Part shown: piece by piece, positions 25,294-38,548 of the stretch | Numbering within the stretch: the stretch's first letter is position 1 | Layout: each line of letters begins with the position of its first letter | From: Nemopilema nomurai | Lineage: Eukaryota; Cnidaria; Scyphozoa; Rhizostomeae; Rhizostomatidae | Direction: 5' to 3' | DNA: 64,000 bases | NCBI GenBank assembly: GCA_003864495.1 | Contig: ML133495.1 | Coordinates: forward strand, 2,177,231 to 2,241,230 | Translations under genes and position numbers: made by a program | The notes under the pieces: model-generated | What the model was told of the DNA's origin: nothing | Database searches by the model: none | What the model saw: the letters and a program-made list of their open reading frames with translations, nothing else

Positions 25294-28200
25294 TGTGCTT
25301 TCAACTTTGGTTTAAACTGTTGGTGGTTTATGTGACTGGAAAATCCTCAGCAATATTCATTGCAGTAATACTAACAAAAACATCTGAAAAAGAGAAAAGA
25401 TTCCTGGTAAGCGCAAACTGAGACAGCTTTGTAATTTTTTCATACATTTCAATAAAATTTACAATACAATTTAACTAGATACACTACCTACAACAAATTT
25501 AACAACATGCAAGAATTATGCCACTGGTTGCAAAATACTATGACAACTTTGTAGTATCATGAAAAACTTGCATTTGAAATTGCCAAAGAAAGAAAGAAAG
25601 ATTTGAGACAGACTTGAAATGTGATAGACTTAACATGGAGATAAGTTAACACTACCTAGCTCAATTTTATCTAGAGTGCTTGATGACCCTATCCAATCCT
25701 CATAGCTTTGAAACAATGCACGGAATACCTACTCTTTAGAAATACCAAATAAATTGAAAAAAAAATTGTTGCAAAATAGAGGCCTAACAATTTCTGAAAG
25801 GGATGATTTGGGAAGTCTTTGTAGTTGCCAAGTGTCACTGTCATTGTGAAGCAGTGAGCATTTTATGTACTTGCAGAGTGTGCCATGCCAAAAAATTTCT
25901 GAATGCTCGACAACACATGACTATCATAACTGGCATCTATTTGTGTTAGCAAAACCATACTTTCTATAACCTTAATATGAGCTAGCATGCCTCCACAGTG
26001 CCACAAGAAAGACTGCTTGTCTGAAGCCAAATTTGAAGACTAATACCTCAACAACACATATACCTGACTTTGCAGGTAGTCTCAGAATTTTTCAGGCATT
26101 TATTTTTTCTTCTTGATAATGTAGCATTGCATTCTGTAGTCATCAAACAGTCTTTTCAACTGAGCATTTTCATAAGTACTGAATGTTAAAAAATTAATCT
26201 GTCTTTTTTACACATTATTTTCAGCTTCCTTAAATTAGATGTTTCCTTCATTGATATTAAGTTAGACTCAGCAATATGTTAGTCCAGGTGATATGATTCA
26301 AATGTAAGTTTATTTGGGAAAATGTTTATTTAAACTATGAATAAATAATGACAAAAAAGTTGCACTCCATGTCCCTCTTTAAAAACAAGCCCATGATTTT
26401 ACATAAAGTGAATTTAAGCACAGGTGAATGCAAGACTAGATGTAACTGTGATGAAGGCAGGCATATGGCAACATTTTATAGTTATAAATAGACAAATAGC
26501 TAGAATTTATGGCAGTTAGTTTGAAGGCACCTTTTATAATAACCGTCATTAAGATTCTTTCACTTTCACTGAAAGCATAGCACTTTGTTTATGCTAGTAA
26601 ATAGAAAACTTCGCTTTTAAGATGCACTGGCACTTGTTGCGGGAAAAACAGTAGGATGTGAGCTCCCCTTTAACATTTCCCAATCAGAAGGAGACTTTAT
26701 TATTAAGACTAGAATTAAAGCAGGATGTGAAGCGCCTGGCGATGTTTGGAATGGATAACCTGAAAAGATCAGATAAAAATGCCGCCTGCTCTTCTATTCA
26801 AATAAATATTTTAAACGTCACCGATTTGAAACAGACAGATTATTTTAGGAAGCCTAGCTGCTAAGTTTTACTACAAGAGATTGAAATAAAATTCAACTTA
26901 TATTTTGAAGCAACAATACTCTTTCAAGAAGTCGTATTACTCATCGGCAAGGCAAATTATACTTTATTCAATTCTATTTTCATCATTAAACTCAACATCT
27001 AAGCTAAACACCATTTCCATGGGCATGATCAGATAAATGATTTCCAACTTCAATATTTTTTCCAAGTGCTGTTTACAAAATTGAAAAAACAGTTGGCCTA
27101 GGCAGGTTCTAACGAGGCCCATCAAGTTCATGGTAGGACATGGCGAAGCAGAAGCGTTGAAAATTATTGGTATTCCAGCTTATAATTAATGTTTAGAAGT
27201 TTTATATACCAAGCTACGTTTAATGGCAGGAGCCACCAAAAAGAGTTCATTGATCTTAGAAATTGTCATCGCGATCATCATTTTGATCAAGCTGGGCATT
27301 CTTCATCACGAAGTATAGCGTTTCCCTTCTTTAAAAATATCAAAATATCAACTAGCGACTTACCAATAAAGGTCCTTGAAACGTTTACGTTATAACTGTA
27401 GCAACTACCTTACGCATTTGAACGAGCAACACAAATTGAAATACGTTGAGCCAACTTTCCGGGTCCAGTTTGTCCACCTTCCTAGTTGTGCTGCAAACTG
27501 CAATCAATGTCATACGCTGGGGGATTGTCGATCTCGCCCTTCCGCTCTAAAAATTTTTAATGGCCTTAGATTACCCTGCAATCAAATCCAGCGTCAGACA
27601 AAGATATCTCGTTTTGGCTTTTCAAATAGACGGTAGATATTCACTCTCATCATCCGAATGCGAAGTAGAATCCATTAAATAATTTTATTTGAGAACTTTA
27701 CATTATTTTGGGCAGTAATCTTTTCCGGACAGAAATTGATATTTTAAAATAAAAAGTTGCAACAAAGAAATAAGCCATAACTTATGACGAGTTTTCAAAA
27801 GGTTTATTTTTTAGATTGCTACCAAGAAAAGTAATGAAGGTCCATAAAAACCTGAGTGCTATGACATCCATAAAACAATCCTGTGCATCTTCCAGATGCC
27901 CACAATGCTTTGCAGCATGCAGACATTGGAACGGCACCAGTTTATCTTCTCGCAATAATAATGACAAATACTATTTACCTTTAAACATTCCATATGCATA
28001 GAGTCCAAATAATCCATTCCTCAATACATTTTCAAATAAATTGAATTTTAGATTGCATATAGATTGCATCGGCTATCAAGGCTGATAATGTAGAAGCAGT
28101 ATAGGTTTCTGTCAGCAAATACAAGTTCCCTCATAAAAATCGCCAGATTTTTGTCCCTTTCAACTGTTCCGCGATTTACGAGTCCAAAGTTCCCCTTAAA

Positions 28201-29395
28201 AATTGAGATTCAAGAATCAAGAAATTGACCCAAACAGCCAGGGGTCAAAATGAAATCTGGTCGGAGCCAAGTCGAAAGTTTTGGGCTTGGAACTTGAATT
28301 GGCAATACTTCTGATGAGGGACTCTGAGTAAATATACTTCTTCAACAGAGATGACCCTGGTGGGTTAGGAACTTCTTGATTTGGAAGTGCTTCTACCAAC
28401 CACGCTGCAGTTCATTTATTACGAGGATTGACTCGCTAGAAGCGGGTTGATTGATGAGGAGTGACACAAGCACAGAGTGCTTATCTTAGGACAGCAAATG
28501 TCATATGGAAAACTTTGCTCGGGAGGGGGGAGAGGGTATTGCGAGCGTGGTGTGCGGACAAAAAACCAAGAACCACAACGAAAGAGAACATATATCTTGA
28601 ATTATTTCAATGCATTGCTGCGTTAAGTAAAAAAACCAAATAGCATTCAGACAACGTTATTAAAAATACCACTCAAATTGAAGTAGAATAAATAAAAATT
28701 CTGCGGAATTCGCCAACGAACCAAAAGATCGCGCATCTGACCAACAAAGAAACCGAAAGCAAGGGAAAAGTCTTCAGGTCTGGTTTTGTGTAAACAGAAC
28801 ATTGGCAAAGCATTTATAAGAATAAAATGTGTACGGGGAGGAAAATTCGTAAAAATAATGCACCACAACATCCACTGTGGCGTGTTAATGGAATGTTATT
28901 TAGACCCTCTATTGAAGAGGTTAAAGAAATCGCGTGGCTTAGGAGATTCGAACTGAAGCATAGTTTCAACGTCAATGGAAAAATCTCATCGCCTTTTCCA
29001 TAAAGCAACTGTACTAACAGTTTTGGCAGATATTTCATTCGGAGGACAGTTCAAAATGATAGGATGGTAGGATTTAAAAAAAAACTCACATCAAAAGGTC
29101 TGTTAAAAAACCACTATATCTACTGCCTAAGTATAAAGCATAAATTATAAAGCCTTTCTGATTTACCCACAAGTTTGCCCCAACAATTGCATCAAGACAA
29201 TAAATTGAACGTTCAAAGCTAAACTATTTCCTATACTGACGTTTCCCATAATTTTTTCGGTAATAACAAATATCATCATATTCAAACAAAAACTACAAAT
29301 TCCACTTAAAAGCAGCTTATTTCACTGAGAACTTAGTTGTCTTACTGAAATATTTAATTTGAAGGGAAAGAGTAGTCTCCGAAGCTACTGCCAAA
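25294..29395. other. Intergenic region upstream of WIPF and downstream of MTRR
   Basis: This 4.1-kb stretch should contain the WIPF promoter and 5' UTR exon(s) and the short MTRR 3' UTR, which has a possible ATTAAA signal on the - strand at 29352-29357. I recognise no exon, RNA gene or defined transposon. Several short open frames look random. Confidence 0.5.
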
Positions 29396-32300
29396 CTAGG
29401 TCCAGATGTCTTCAAGGTATCTCTGGTTCTCTCTCAGCTTCTTTATGTATGAGACAGCTTCATCTTGGGTGAAATTGAAGTACTCTTTGAACAATTCAGT
29501 GAACGTTTCGAGAACGTTTCTTGCCATGTTATTTGCATCCCTACAACGTTAACAATGGAGATTCATAAACCAGATTCCTGAGAAAACAGATTGACTGTGG
29601 GTCATAAATGTACCATCACTAGGGACAAGTGTCTAAAACCAAGGCTTGCAGATGGGGAAAAAACGGAAATAAATAGTTGCATATGTTACTTTTTAGAGTC
29701 CCTAATCACATGAGTGTGCCATGCTTTTGAACCCAAGGACGATTGAGTTTTAGCAAGAATCCTCGGACTTTCAATTTCACTTACGGGATCTTTCGAATTC
29801 TTTTTACGGAGACAAACCTTTGATAATGGAAGAGCTTTTTAAAAAACGGTCAATTCTTAGTACCCCTCTCGGAGAACCAAAACGAGGGGCAAATTGAAAA
29901 CAGTATTGTCAGGAAAAACTTACCCGCAAATATACACGATCCCCTTTTGTTCAGTAATATAGGGAAGTATGGAATCTTTTTGCAGCTTAAGGTTATCTTG
30001 CACGTATCTCGGGGCGTTAGCATTGCCAATTTCATCACGTGAGAAAGAAGTAAACAGTCTTGTCAGCACTTTTTGCTCCAAAAAAGATTCAATCTTCTTT
30101 CTGTAAACATTTGCATTGGAAAGCACTTTATGAAGAGAAGGCTAATGACAAAATGACTACTAAAACTCTTCAATCAATGATCAATCAATTTTAATAAACA
30201 AAGAGCCTTGTTGATGATTTTACATATTCGTCCGATAGTTGGCTCACTTTCGCGAGGTGGTGCGCTTTTATGAAAATTAGCATTATTCCAGAACTGTCTC
30301 GGTTCGCAAGTAATTTCAGACAGGCCTAAGCGAAAATCCTTGTTGATATCTTTACCTGTACAAAAAGTCTCGTTCTTTATGACGGCAACCATATAACAAC
30401 ACCATCGGTCCAAATTGTTTGGAGCTGTCCGACTTTTTCTGCATTTCTCTACAAAAATATTTCACAAAATTAAAATTCAAACAATTATTTAAAACAAAAT
30501 ATTTTTTTCTTGATTCTGTCCAGCCCTACCCTTTCAGCTGAACAGAAGTGGGTTCATTTTTGTTCTATTTTGACTACAACAACAGTTCTTGTCACTTTGC
30601 CTTGGCATTTGAAGAAAGTTAAATACATGACTCTGGAACTCCACTCTCACTAAAGCACAACTCTTCAAAAAAAATATTCCAATTCCCATTTGCTGTTAAA
30701 CTATTACTGTAAAAAAGTTTATGCAATGACAGGAAAAAGAAACTTAAACATCAGGAATTAAATTGGTGAACAGATCTAGAAGGCTGGTAGAAGACATGCC
30801 ATTTAACACTAAACATCTAAACATCTATCACTAAGCGAAAAATTCTTTGAAGTACAGCTGAGATTGCTGTTCCGACTGACTTGTGAAAAACATGGTTAAG
30901 TCAGAGCAAATAACAAGGTGTCTCTGCATAGAAAGAGATACACACCTGTGTGACAAAAAGCTAATGAATGGCGCGACACCAGTGCCTGGCCCAATCATTA
31001 TGATTGGAACAGATTCGTCTTCTGGCAGTTTGAAGTTTGTACCACGTCGCCAGTAAACAGGAATCTAAGCACAGGAAAAGAAGACGCCTCGAGACTTGTT
31101 ATATTGCCAATTATCAGCTTAAAAAATTTAGACAAAGTTACGATTGGAATTCGACAAAAAACAATGATATCATTTACTTTAAGCTCCTTGCGAATGCTGA
31201 GGTTCTGAACTTGCTTCCCAAGATCTTCGAACTCTACAGTGCTACAGCTATCACACTTGTTGCAATTCGTACATCTTATGTTTGATGTCAGTTTCTCCAG
31301 CCAACCTGTGCATAACCCCGTTCTGTAATAACAATGACAGTCTTTGGAAGCCTTTTACACATAACAGGCAGCACTGACGTCATTCACATCATAGACCACG
31401 GTTAAGCAATTAAAAACATTTCTCACCACGTATTTTGTCCAATTTTTAGCATCAAAACTTATTACTCGGAGCTTTAGAAAACGTTTCAGAACAGAAAGCT
31501 GTTGAAACATGACGAGCTTTTTAATTTGAAACAACAGTTGGCAGCTTTTAGATCGATTGAAAAACTTGGGACTAAATCAATTTAAAAAGACGTAAATCGA
31601 AGCACTTTACGTGTAAAAAATGAAGTTCGAAACGCTGGGGACATACAAAACCTCTGACACATGCAAAGCGCTTGGAACATGCAAAGCCTTTGGTCGCTTC
31701 AAGCCTCTCCGGCATGCAGTGCTTTGGAACATGCAAAACCTCCAGAATATGCAAAGCCTTTGGGAAGTTCGAAGCATGTGGGATGCATAAGGCTTCCGAG
31801 ATATGCAGAGCCTCCGAGAGCATTTTAAGCCACAAATGGCCCTGGCCTTAATGGGCTTTATATGATAACCTTTAGTAGTTTAATAAGGCAACGTAACAAC
31901 TCACCGTTCGACTGTAACTCCCTCAAGACCTTTTATGACGGTAATGTTGAAGACGAACTTTGCAGTTCTTTTATTTTGAAGAGGAGAGCTGCACAAAAAT
32001 AAAAACACATCAATGATTTATCCAATGCCACACCTCTTGATAATCTGACAAAATTGAAAATAAAAGCATTACCAGAGGTTCCCAGCATAAAATTACTATT
32101 AAATATTTTATCTGATTATTACCTTGAGACCGAATAAGCTCTTGGTTGCAACCTTGGAAGAAGCTCTACAAGGGGGGTAAAAATAGTAAAAGAGCACGTA
32201 GGGAATAGAAAAATCATATGTATTGAAAACTTAAAGCTAGTTGTTTAAAGAAACATCGTGAACAGTAATTCCTTGTTTATGCAAAATTTTGCATACTCTG

Positions 32301-35300
32301 AAGGGTGTCGAGCGATAGAGTACTTAAGTGTGCGAAAATCAAGTTGCCTCTGTTTTTTGTGATGGAGAAAGGTGTTTTTTGTGACTTAGGACTTGCAGAG
32401 GGAGAAGTTGGTATAAAAAGGGGAATCACTTAAAGTCCAGACCCTACCTCATTTATCGTAACACAAACGAACATTTCTTCCCATGTAGTTAACTGCATCC
32501 GATTACCCAAGAATGCCAATACATCATAATACTCCAGAAATCTTTAGACAAGTATACTTAAAGGTGTTTTTAGATATATTTGCTTCTTACATCAAGAGAA
32601 TAAGTGGAAAAATGTCGGGTGCAGTAAAAGCGCTGCAGATGTGTAATCGACCAGGCGCGCAATGCACCGCAAAGGCGCATGTACTCATTGCAGTAATAAG
32701 GTACCCTATAAAAACGGGCTCTACCTAGCAACCTCTGGATCGGGGGCTGACAGGACGGAAATGCGTTTAGAATGTCCATCAATCCGGTGTATGGTTCGCG
32801 AATGTACCGCATATAATCGTTGGCACCTAGAAAAGAACTTGATTAGCAAGCTTGATAGCAAGCTTTATATGCGAACTCTTTCTTTTTTTATGAAATTTTA
32901 GCTTCATCTCTAGAGAGACCAATTATTCTCACGTGGGTAGATACTCTATCGATACAACGTTTGATAAATAGCATATAGATTTTTTCTCTAATGAATCTTT
33001 GGATTTTCATTTGGCTGTTTAAAATCAGCTTATAGTAAAAAAATCAAGCAAAGTACTTCGGCAAAGGATTCAAGAAAGCCTGGAAAGCTATTTCAATAAG
33101 CATATGAACATAAAGATTGAGAATTTTTATCTGATAAAACTTAAGACTGAATCTGAATATGAACCGTCCAAAATTATAAAAGATTAATACAATTAAGCAT
33201 GAACGTAACATCATTCGTTAAATAAACAAAAAAGGAGATTTTTCAAACAACAGTTTTGGCAACCTTGGGTGCTACAAAGTTCCTGCAGCCTTCTCTGTTC
33301 TTCGTCATCTTCTGTGTAGTCCACAAGCATCCTGATCAAAGCCTGAAAAGTGAATCAAAATTTAACTATTAATACTTGATCACTGCTGTTTGCATGCTGA
33401 TCAATTGCACTGCTGTTTAGTGTTTTGTGTTCGCCTTAACATGTTCTATACACGTGCCTACTATGAAATAAAGTATTCTGATACAAGTTGTATGCATGAG
33501 ATTACACCTGAGCAGATAACATGCAAAGCTCTGGTTGAAATACTCGTATCACATTTATTCTTTTTCTACAGCTCTCTTTGCAAAAAGGCTACTCTGCACC
33601 AAATTGTTCCTTATAAATACCATGCATCACTAAAAGGTTGCTCTCTAAAAGGATCTATTAAAAGCTGCTCTCTACAAATCCTCTGTGCTGATGATTGTGA
33701 GATAAACTAATATCTATGTTCAGTGTATTACCAGACAGAGTTACCACGCACTTTCTTTGCTCTGCTTAAGGAGTGAAACACCCACAAAGTTTCAGAAACA
33801 GACATACACGCTTTGGAACAGCCTTGATGTCAATGCATGTCTTTAGCAGATGTCGCAGCGTTGACGGATTTGGCATGTATTCAGGCACTGTAGCATCTAC
33901 AGAGAATTCAAACCAAAAGTTAAATTTAAAGAAAGGAATTTTGGTATTAAAATAATTAGCATCATATGCAAAAAAGAAACTATGATAAAATTTCTATATA
34001 AAATAATAAGAAATAATTGTTCCAAATGTGTGTTACATGCATCATCATCATTAAAAAGCTCTGATAAAGGAATTGACAAAAAACTACATTCATTCAACTG
34101 ATACTGACTTCGTTTTTTGGTGTTTTCAATAACCTTTAAATTGACTGGGACATCAGCATCCATTTGAATTCTTGTTCTAGAGCAAAAGATTGCTATTAAC
34201 TCGCTATATACATACATTAGAGTGTTGATGACCAAAAAGACTCTTCATTTCAGAGAAAGCTGCAATAATTTAAAGACCAATGTCATTACCGACTACGAAT
34301 TCTGTTTTAATGTTCTGATTGACCTAACTGACAATGCAATAGTAAAATTGGTATAAGCTGTTTCTGCACATTCACATTTTCAGAGCTGCTAAAATATTTC
34401 AACATGTAACTGGATTTTAAAAATTGCTCATTAGATACCCCAAGTACAGTTATGATCTACAAAGAAATGGTATGATAAGTCACAAAATGATTCCTACTAA
34501 TAATGAAAAGACATGAAACCTTGAAATCAGATCATCTACAGCTTTGTCGTCATTGGGGCATACAATACCAAATGTGTCCCCTGGTTGATATGTAGTATTC
34601 AAATCCTGTTGAATAGAGAAAAAAACGAATGTTCTCAGGGAAAAAAGCTTCAAGACTTGAGCTAAATTGCTTTTAGCTACATAGACATACAAAAAAATTA
34701 TCAAGCACAACATGTGTTTAGAAACCTAATTTGACCCGCAATGGTTGATGACCATTAATGAAAGATATCCAATATTGTTGACAGCTTCATGTAGGGACTG
34801 CTTATCAATTACCTGCCAAAGGAGATTGAGAGTCAGGACAAGCTTTAACCATTAGTTACCAAATAAAAGCATCTTCAGTATATTAAGCCATGCAAGTTGC
34901 AAAATCACTTCTTTGGTTCGGATGCATGAACTTTCTTGGAGCCACCTGTTTAAATATTTTGAATCAGCCCAGCAAGTGGGAAGCTTGAGAGTATGTCAGC
35001 TTACCTGCACATCAATTTCTAGCTCCAACGCTGTTTTAACAGCATTATCTTGAGTCATTTGTTCTGCCCTTATAATATTCACCATCTTAACATCTGAAAC
35101 TGCAGCTTGGAAAGGTGCATTATTGTGCAATGGCAAGTGCTTCAAGTCCTAATGCAGATAAAAAAATTAATCATATCATGAGGGTGAAAATTAGAAGCAA
35201 AGAATTTCTTTCATTAACATGCTTCTCTGGAAACAATACACCAGTTAAATGACAGCTTTGTTTGTCATATTAATGAGGCTCAAGAAATTACACCTATTGG

Positions 35301-37453
35301 TGATACTTTCTAATTGAAGTTCCTGTTTTGAGCAGGTTTTATCTGGCACGGGCAATTGGTTGTCTTTGTAAGAAAGAGAAGGCCTGGATAGACTTGCTAA
35401 AAAAAGATACCAGAAGACTCACAATTTTCATCTCAGTGAGAAATTCCAAATCCAGATATGGTTGGGGAGAAAGTGGAATCTTCAAGGCTGCAAGTTAATT
35501 GGTCTGATGTTACTTTACATTATCAATAGCTTAATTAAAAGTACTAAAAACAGATATGCGTGCATTTTTCTTGAGAGTGCAAGGAAAACAGTTCTGCTTC
35601 AAAAAATGACATACCTTTCCCAGACAATTCCTGGCAAGGCTTATTCCATAACTCATTTGCTACCTGTAGGGTGCCACTTTCCTTACTCGGCACAGATTCC
35701 ATTTTCAAGTTGCTCAAAACAGATTCTGTCTCTTTTGTTTTCTCACTCATACAGTCCAGTTCAACAACATGTAATTCAGGATCTTTGTTGAATTCCAGAG
35801 TCTCCTTTTCAGGAGGTTGCTGGTCCACAAAAACTGACTGAATGCTTACAGATTGGGTATTTTTTCCAAGATGCTTTTGCAAAGCAGCCCACAGTCCTCC
35901 TATCCAAGGATCAACAACCAGCTCTAATCTAGAAAAATTTATATGTAAATTACATATAATTTTAATGGCAACATCTAAGGATAATCATCATATTCAGGCA
36001 TGGCATTAGACTTCCATTTTTGAAAATAATATAAAAATCTATATACACATATGTAATGTTACTAATGCTTTGCAGAAAATGTGCCACAGTTCTTCTCATA
36101 AATACACAGTGAATCAAGAAATGACATTCACATACCCCACTGCATCATCTGCGTACCCTGTTGGATAAAATGGCCTTGCTCCCAACTCAAGGATCCTTTT
36201 CTCAATACCCTTACCACAATTGCAAAAATTTGTGTAGTTACTATCTCCAAGAGCTGCAACAGATGAAATAGAGATAAAGAGGTTTAACTGACACTAAAAA
36301 CATATTTTTCGAGGCCAACATTTCACATGTCAGTTTGATCTGTTTCTTAAGATAGGAAGATTGATAATTTTTCAAAAGCAATTTAAAAGTTAATGCACAA
36401 TTTTCAGAAAAAAACTAGAAGTCTAGGGCTTGCAGAAAATCCTTGTTAAATCACACATTATCATGCCCTGATTCACTCACAAGTCCAGCTCAAATAGATA
36501 CACTTTGTTCTTACAAATATAAAAACTGTTGTTACCTAAAAATCCAAACTTCAAGTCACATAAATAATTATTTGGAAGAGTCTTCTTGTTCAGCCTTCTG
36601 AAAAACTTCCTCACAGTATCAGGAGGCTCCCCATCACCAGTTGTAGACACAACAAATACGACACACTTTTCTTCATTTATACAAAACTGGAAGATTAAAA
36701 ATGATTGATCAGCTCTATACAATATAAGTAGGGAACCTAATAGTGATCTTTTAAGCCTTGGAAATATTTTTGGGGATCATATTTAGGAAGGCCCAAATAT
36801 TTCCTGAGTGGACTTAAAAAACGCTTTGACATACCATAAAAACAGTTATTCACATCTTCACAAATTTTCACATCAGTGACAGACTACCATTTACTTATCA
36901 ATAATAGAAGAGCATGATGCAACTTTAGTTAAAGTATCCGGCAAGAAAAATTACTGGCAACATGAAAAAAGTACAAACCAAAAAACAGAACCAAGAGGTA
37001 GGATTACAATAGATGGTTTTAATTTATTGTACTTATCGGGCGGCGTAGCAAGTAGAATAATTCTATAATATTCTTAACATTAATTAGTTAAAAATGGAAG
37101 CCTTTTTAATGCCTTCAAATTTTTCGTTAAAGTGATAAAACACCTTACCAGAACAAATCCAGCTAAGATAATATGAGCTAAGATAAATAGCACAGCTGAT
37201 ATTTTTAGAGATTATGCATTGGCATCCATGGGCTATTGCATGCAATTAGCTGCATTGGAAAACGATATGATCTATAGACTTCAAGATATACAGACTTAAA
37301 ATGGTGCCCGTCTACCTTTTTCTCTGTAAGACTTAGACAAAATATTGATGCTTCCACGCCATGTGTAGAGCAATTTTCATGAATCTCTTCAGCTATGGCT
37401 TTGGACTGACCTGTTTCAGAGCCGTATAGAATTGTAAAGTCACGTTCTGGCAT
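29396..37453 (-). CDS. MTRR: Methionine synthase reductase, complete, 17 exons
   Basis: Exons on the - strand: 37453-37316, 36686-36536, 36253-36136, 35928-35664, 35148-35005, 34605-34520, 34176-34109, 33896-33808, 33342-33264, 32826-32725, 32165-32123, 31988-31905, 31322-31178, 31064-30946, 30448-30356, 30100-29924 and 29540-29396. All junction phases match, giving 681 residues (human about 698). The N-terminal flavodoxin domain binds FMN ([36 protein letters not shown]). A hinge follows, then a connecting/FAD domain ([38 protein letters not shown]) and an NADPH domain ([36 protein letters not shown]), ending LEDIWT with the expected C-terminal Trp. The enzyme uses NADPH, FAD and FMN to re-reduce inactive cob(II)alamin methionine synthase, with S-adenosylmethionine as methyl donor. 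The exon 7 donor (GTCAGT) and the exon 8 donor were settled by phase. A Cys cluster in exon 13 is unusual. Confidence 0.96.
31618..31835. repeat. Degenerate short tandem repeat in MTRR intron 12
   Basis: The core CATGCAAAGCCTTTGG and variants (GAATATGCAAAGCC, GATATGCAGAGCCTCC, CATGCAAAACCTCC) recur at about 25-35-base spacing. The repeat lies wholly inside the intron between exons 12 and 13. Confidence 0.65.
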
Positions 37454-38548
37454 AGCTTGCAGTTTGCGGCAAACCTAGGCAAGTTCAAAGATTTCCCTAC
37501 TATTGAAATAGCCTCCCCTCAAATACGCCTCGCTACAATTCAAAGATCTTGAAGGAAAATTTGATGATAAGTGGAATGTGCCCTGCTTTCGTTTCAATCT
37601 CAGTGACAGACCTGTCAACCTATGAATTTCAAAACCTGGAGAATTCAGACTTTTTGTTGAGAAAAACCAGGAGATTTGGCCAAAAACAGGGAGATCCCTG
37701 GAGTTTTTTAATTTATAAACAGCATACCTGTCAAAAAAGTTATGGTGATCAAACAGTTAATGACAAGAATTATCATGGATAGCGTCTTCCTAATGGTTTC
37801 AAGCGTTTTTATTTTCCACGAAGAAAGTCATTTCAATCATTCTTTTTAAGAAAACCTCTGCTGAAAACAGGAAAAAACAGGGAAAATCATAAAAAGTTGG
37901 GAGAATATTACCGGTAGAGTTGACAGGTCCGCAGTGACCAAAACTTGTTCTCCCTAATGATAATTAGGTGCTAGAAGGCGTCGGGACGAAATTAAGGGGA
38001 GGGGGCATTTTAGCCCCCCACTTTCTAATACAAATCGCCTGCCCTCAGTGCTCTGTACAGTTAAAAGCTTTTATGTATATATGAATGTACTTCATGAATC
38101 TTGAATAACTTTTTTGCAAAACCAGTTGCTTGGCAAAGTGACTCTTTTTCTGCTTAGCTTCGATTTTTCGCCCAGAGTCCTTTTCCTTCAAGTTTATCCA
38201 GACACAGAAACAAAAAATCAGCAGGCTTTCGCTGAAATTGTGTTATTTGAAGAGATACAGCAGATGAAGTTCAAAACAGTAATACTTCTAAAGATAAAAG
38301 TTTAAAAAATATGCAATTTACACTGTCACAAAGAAATTAAAGGAGAAACAAAATTTTTTTTAATTCAAGTTATGAGGTTGCATATTATGAGCTTTGTATG
38401 TAAAATTAGAACAAAGCACTGTGTTGCCAATTCGCTCTTGTAGTTGAATGATATAACGGCCTGATAAAGACCATCCCAAAAGACTGGGAATCGGTATATG
38501 CTGCTAGCAGTATGTATGATAGCACATCAAATTTTATACAATTGCAAC
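37454..38548. other. Intergenic region between MTRR start and glutamate receptor A
   Basis: This holds the MTRR promoter side, the MITE-like element at 37601-37938 and a GC-rich block near 38009-38055. No exon is recognised. Confidence 0.5.
37601..37938. mobile_element. Probable MITE-like inverted-repeat element
   Basis: The left end CAGTGACAGACCTGTCAAC and the complement of the right end, CACTGCGGACCTGTCAAC, form an imperfect inverted repeat ~338 bases apart, and the interiors also show weak complementarity. No clear target duplication is seen, so the borders are approximate and the element is probably old. Confidence 0.45.

Noticed and set aside
27376..27636. 86-residue + strand Cys/His-containing frame
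   Set aside because: The spacing fits no zinc-finger or knot pattern I know, the codons look random and no splice partners are seen.
28217..28399. 60-residue - strand frame in the WIPF/MTRR spacer, considered as a transposon fragment
   Set aside because: No recognised domain, no neighbouring fragments and no terminal repeats, so a chance frame is the simplest reading.
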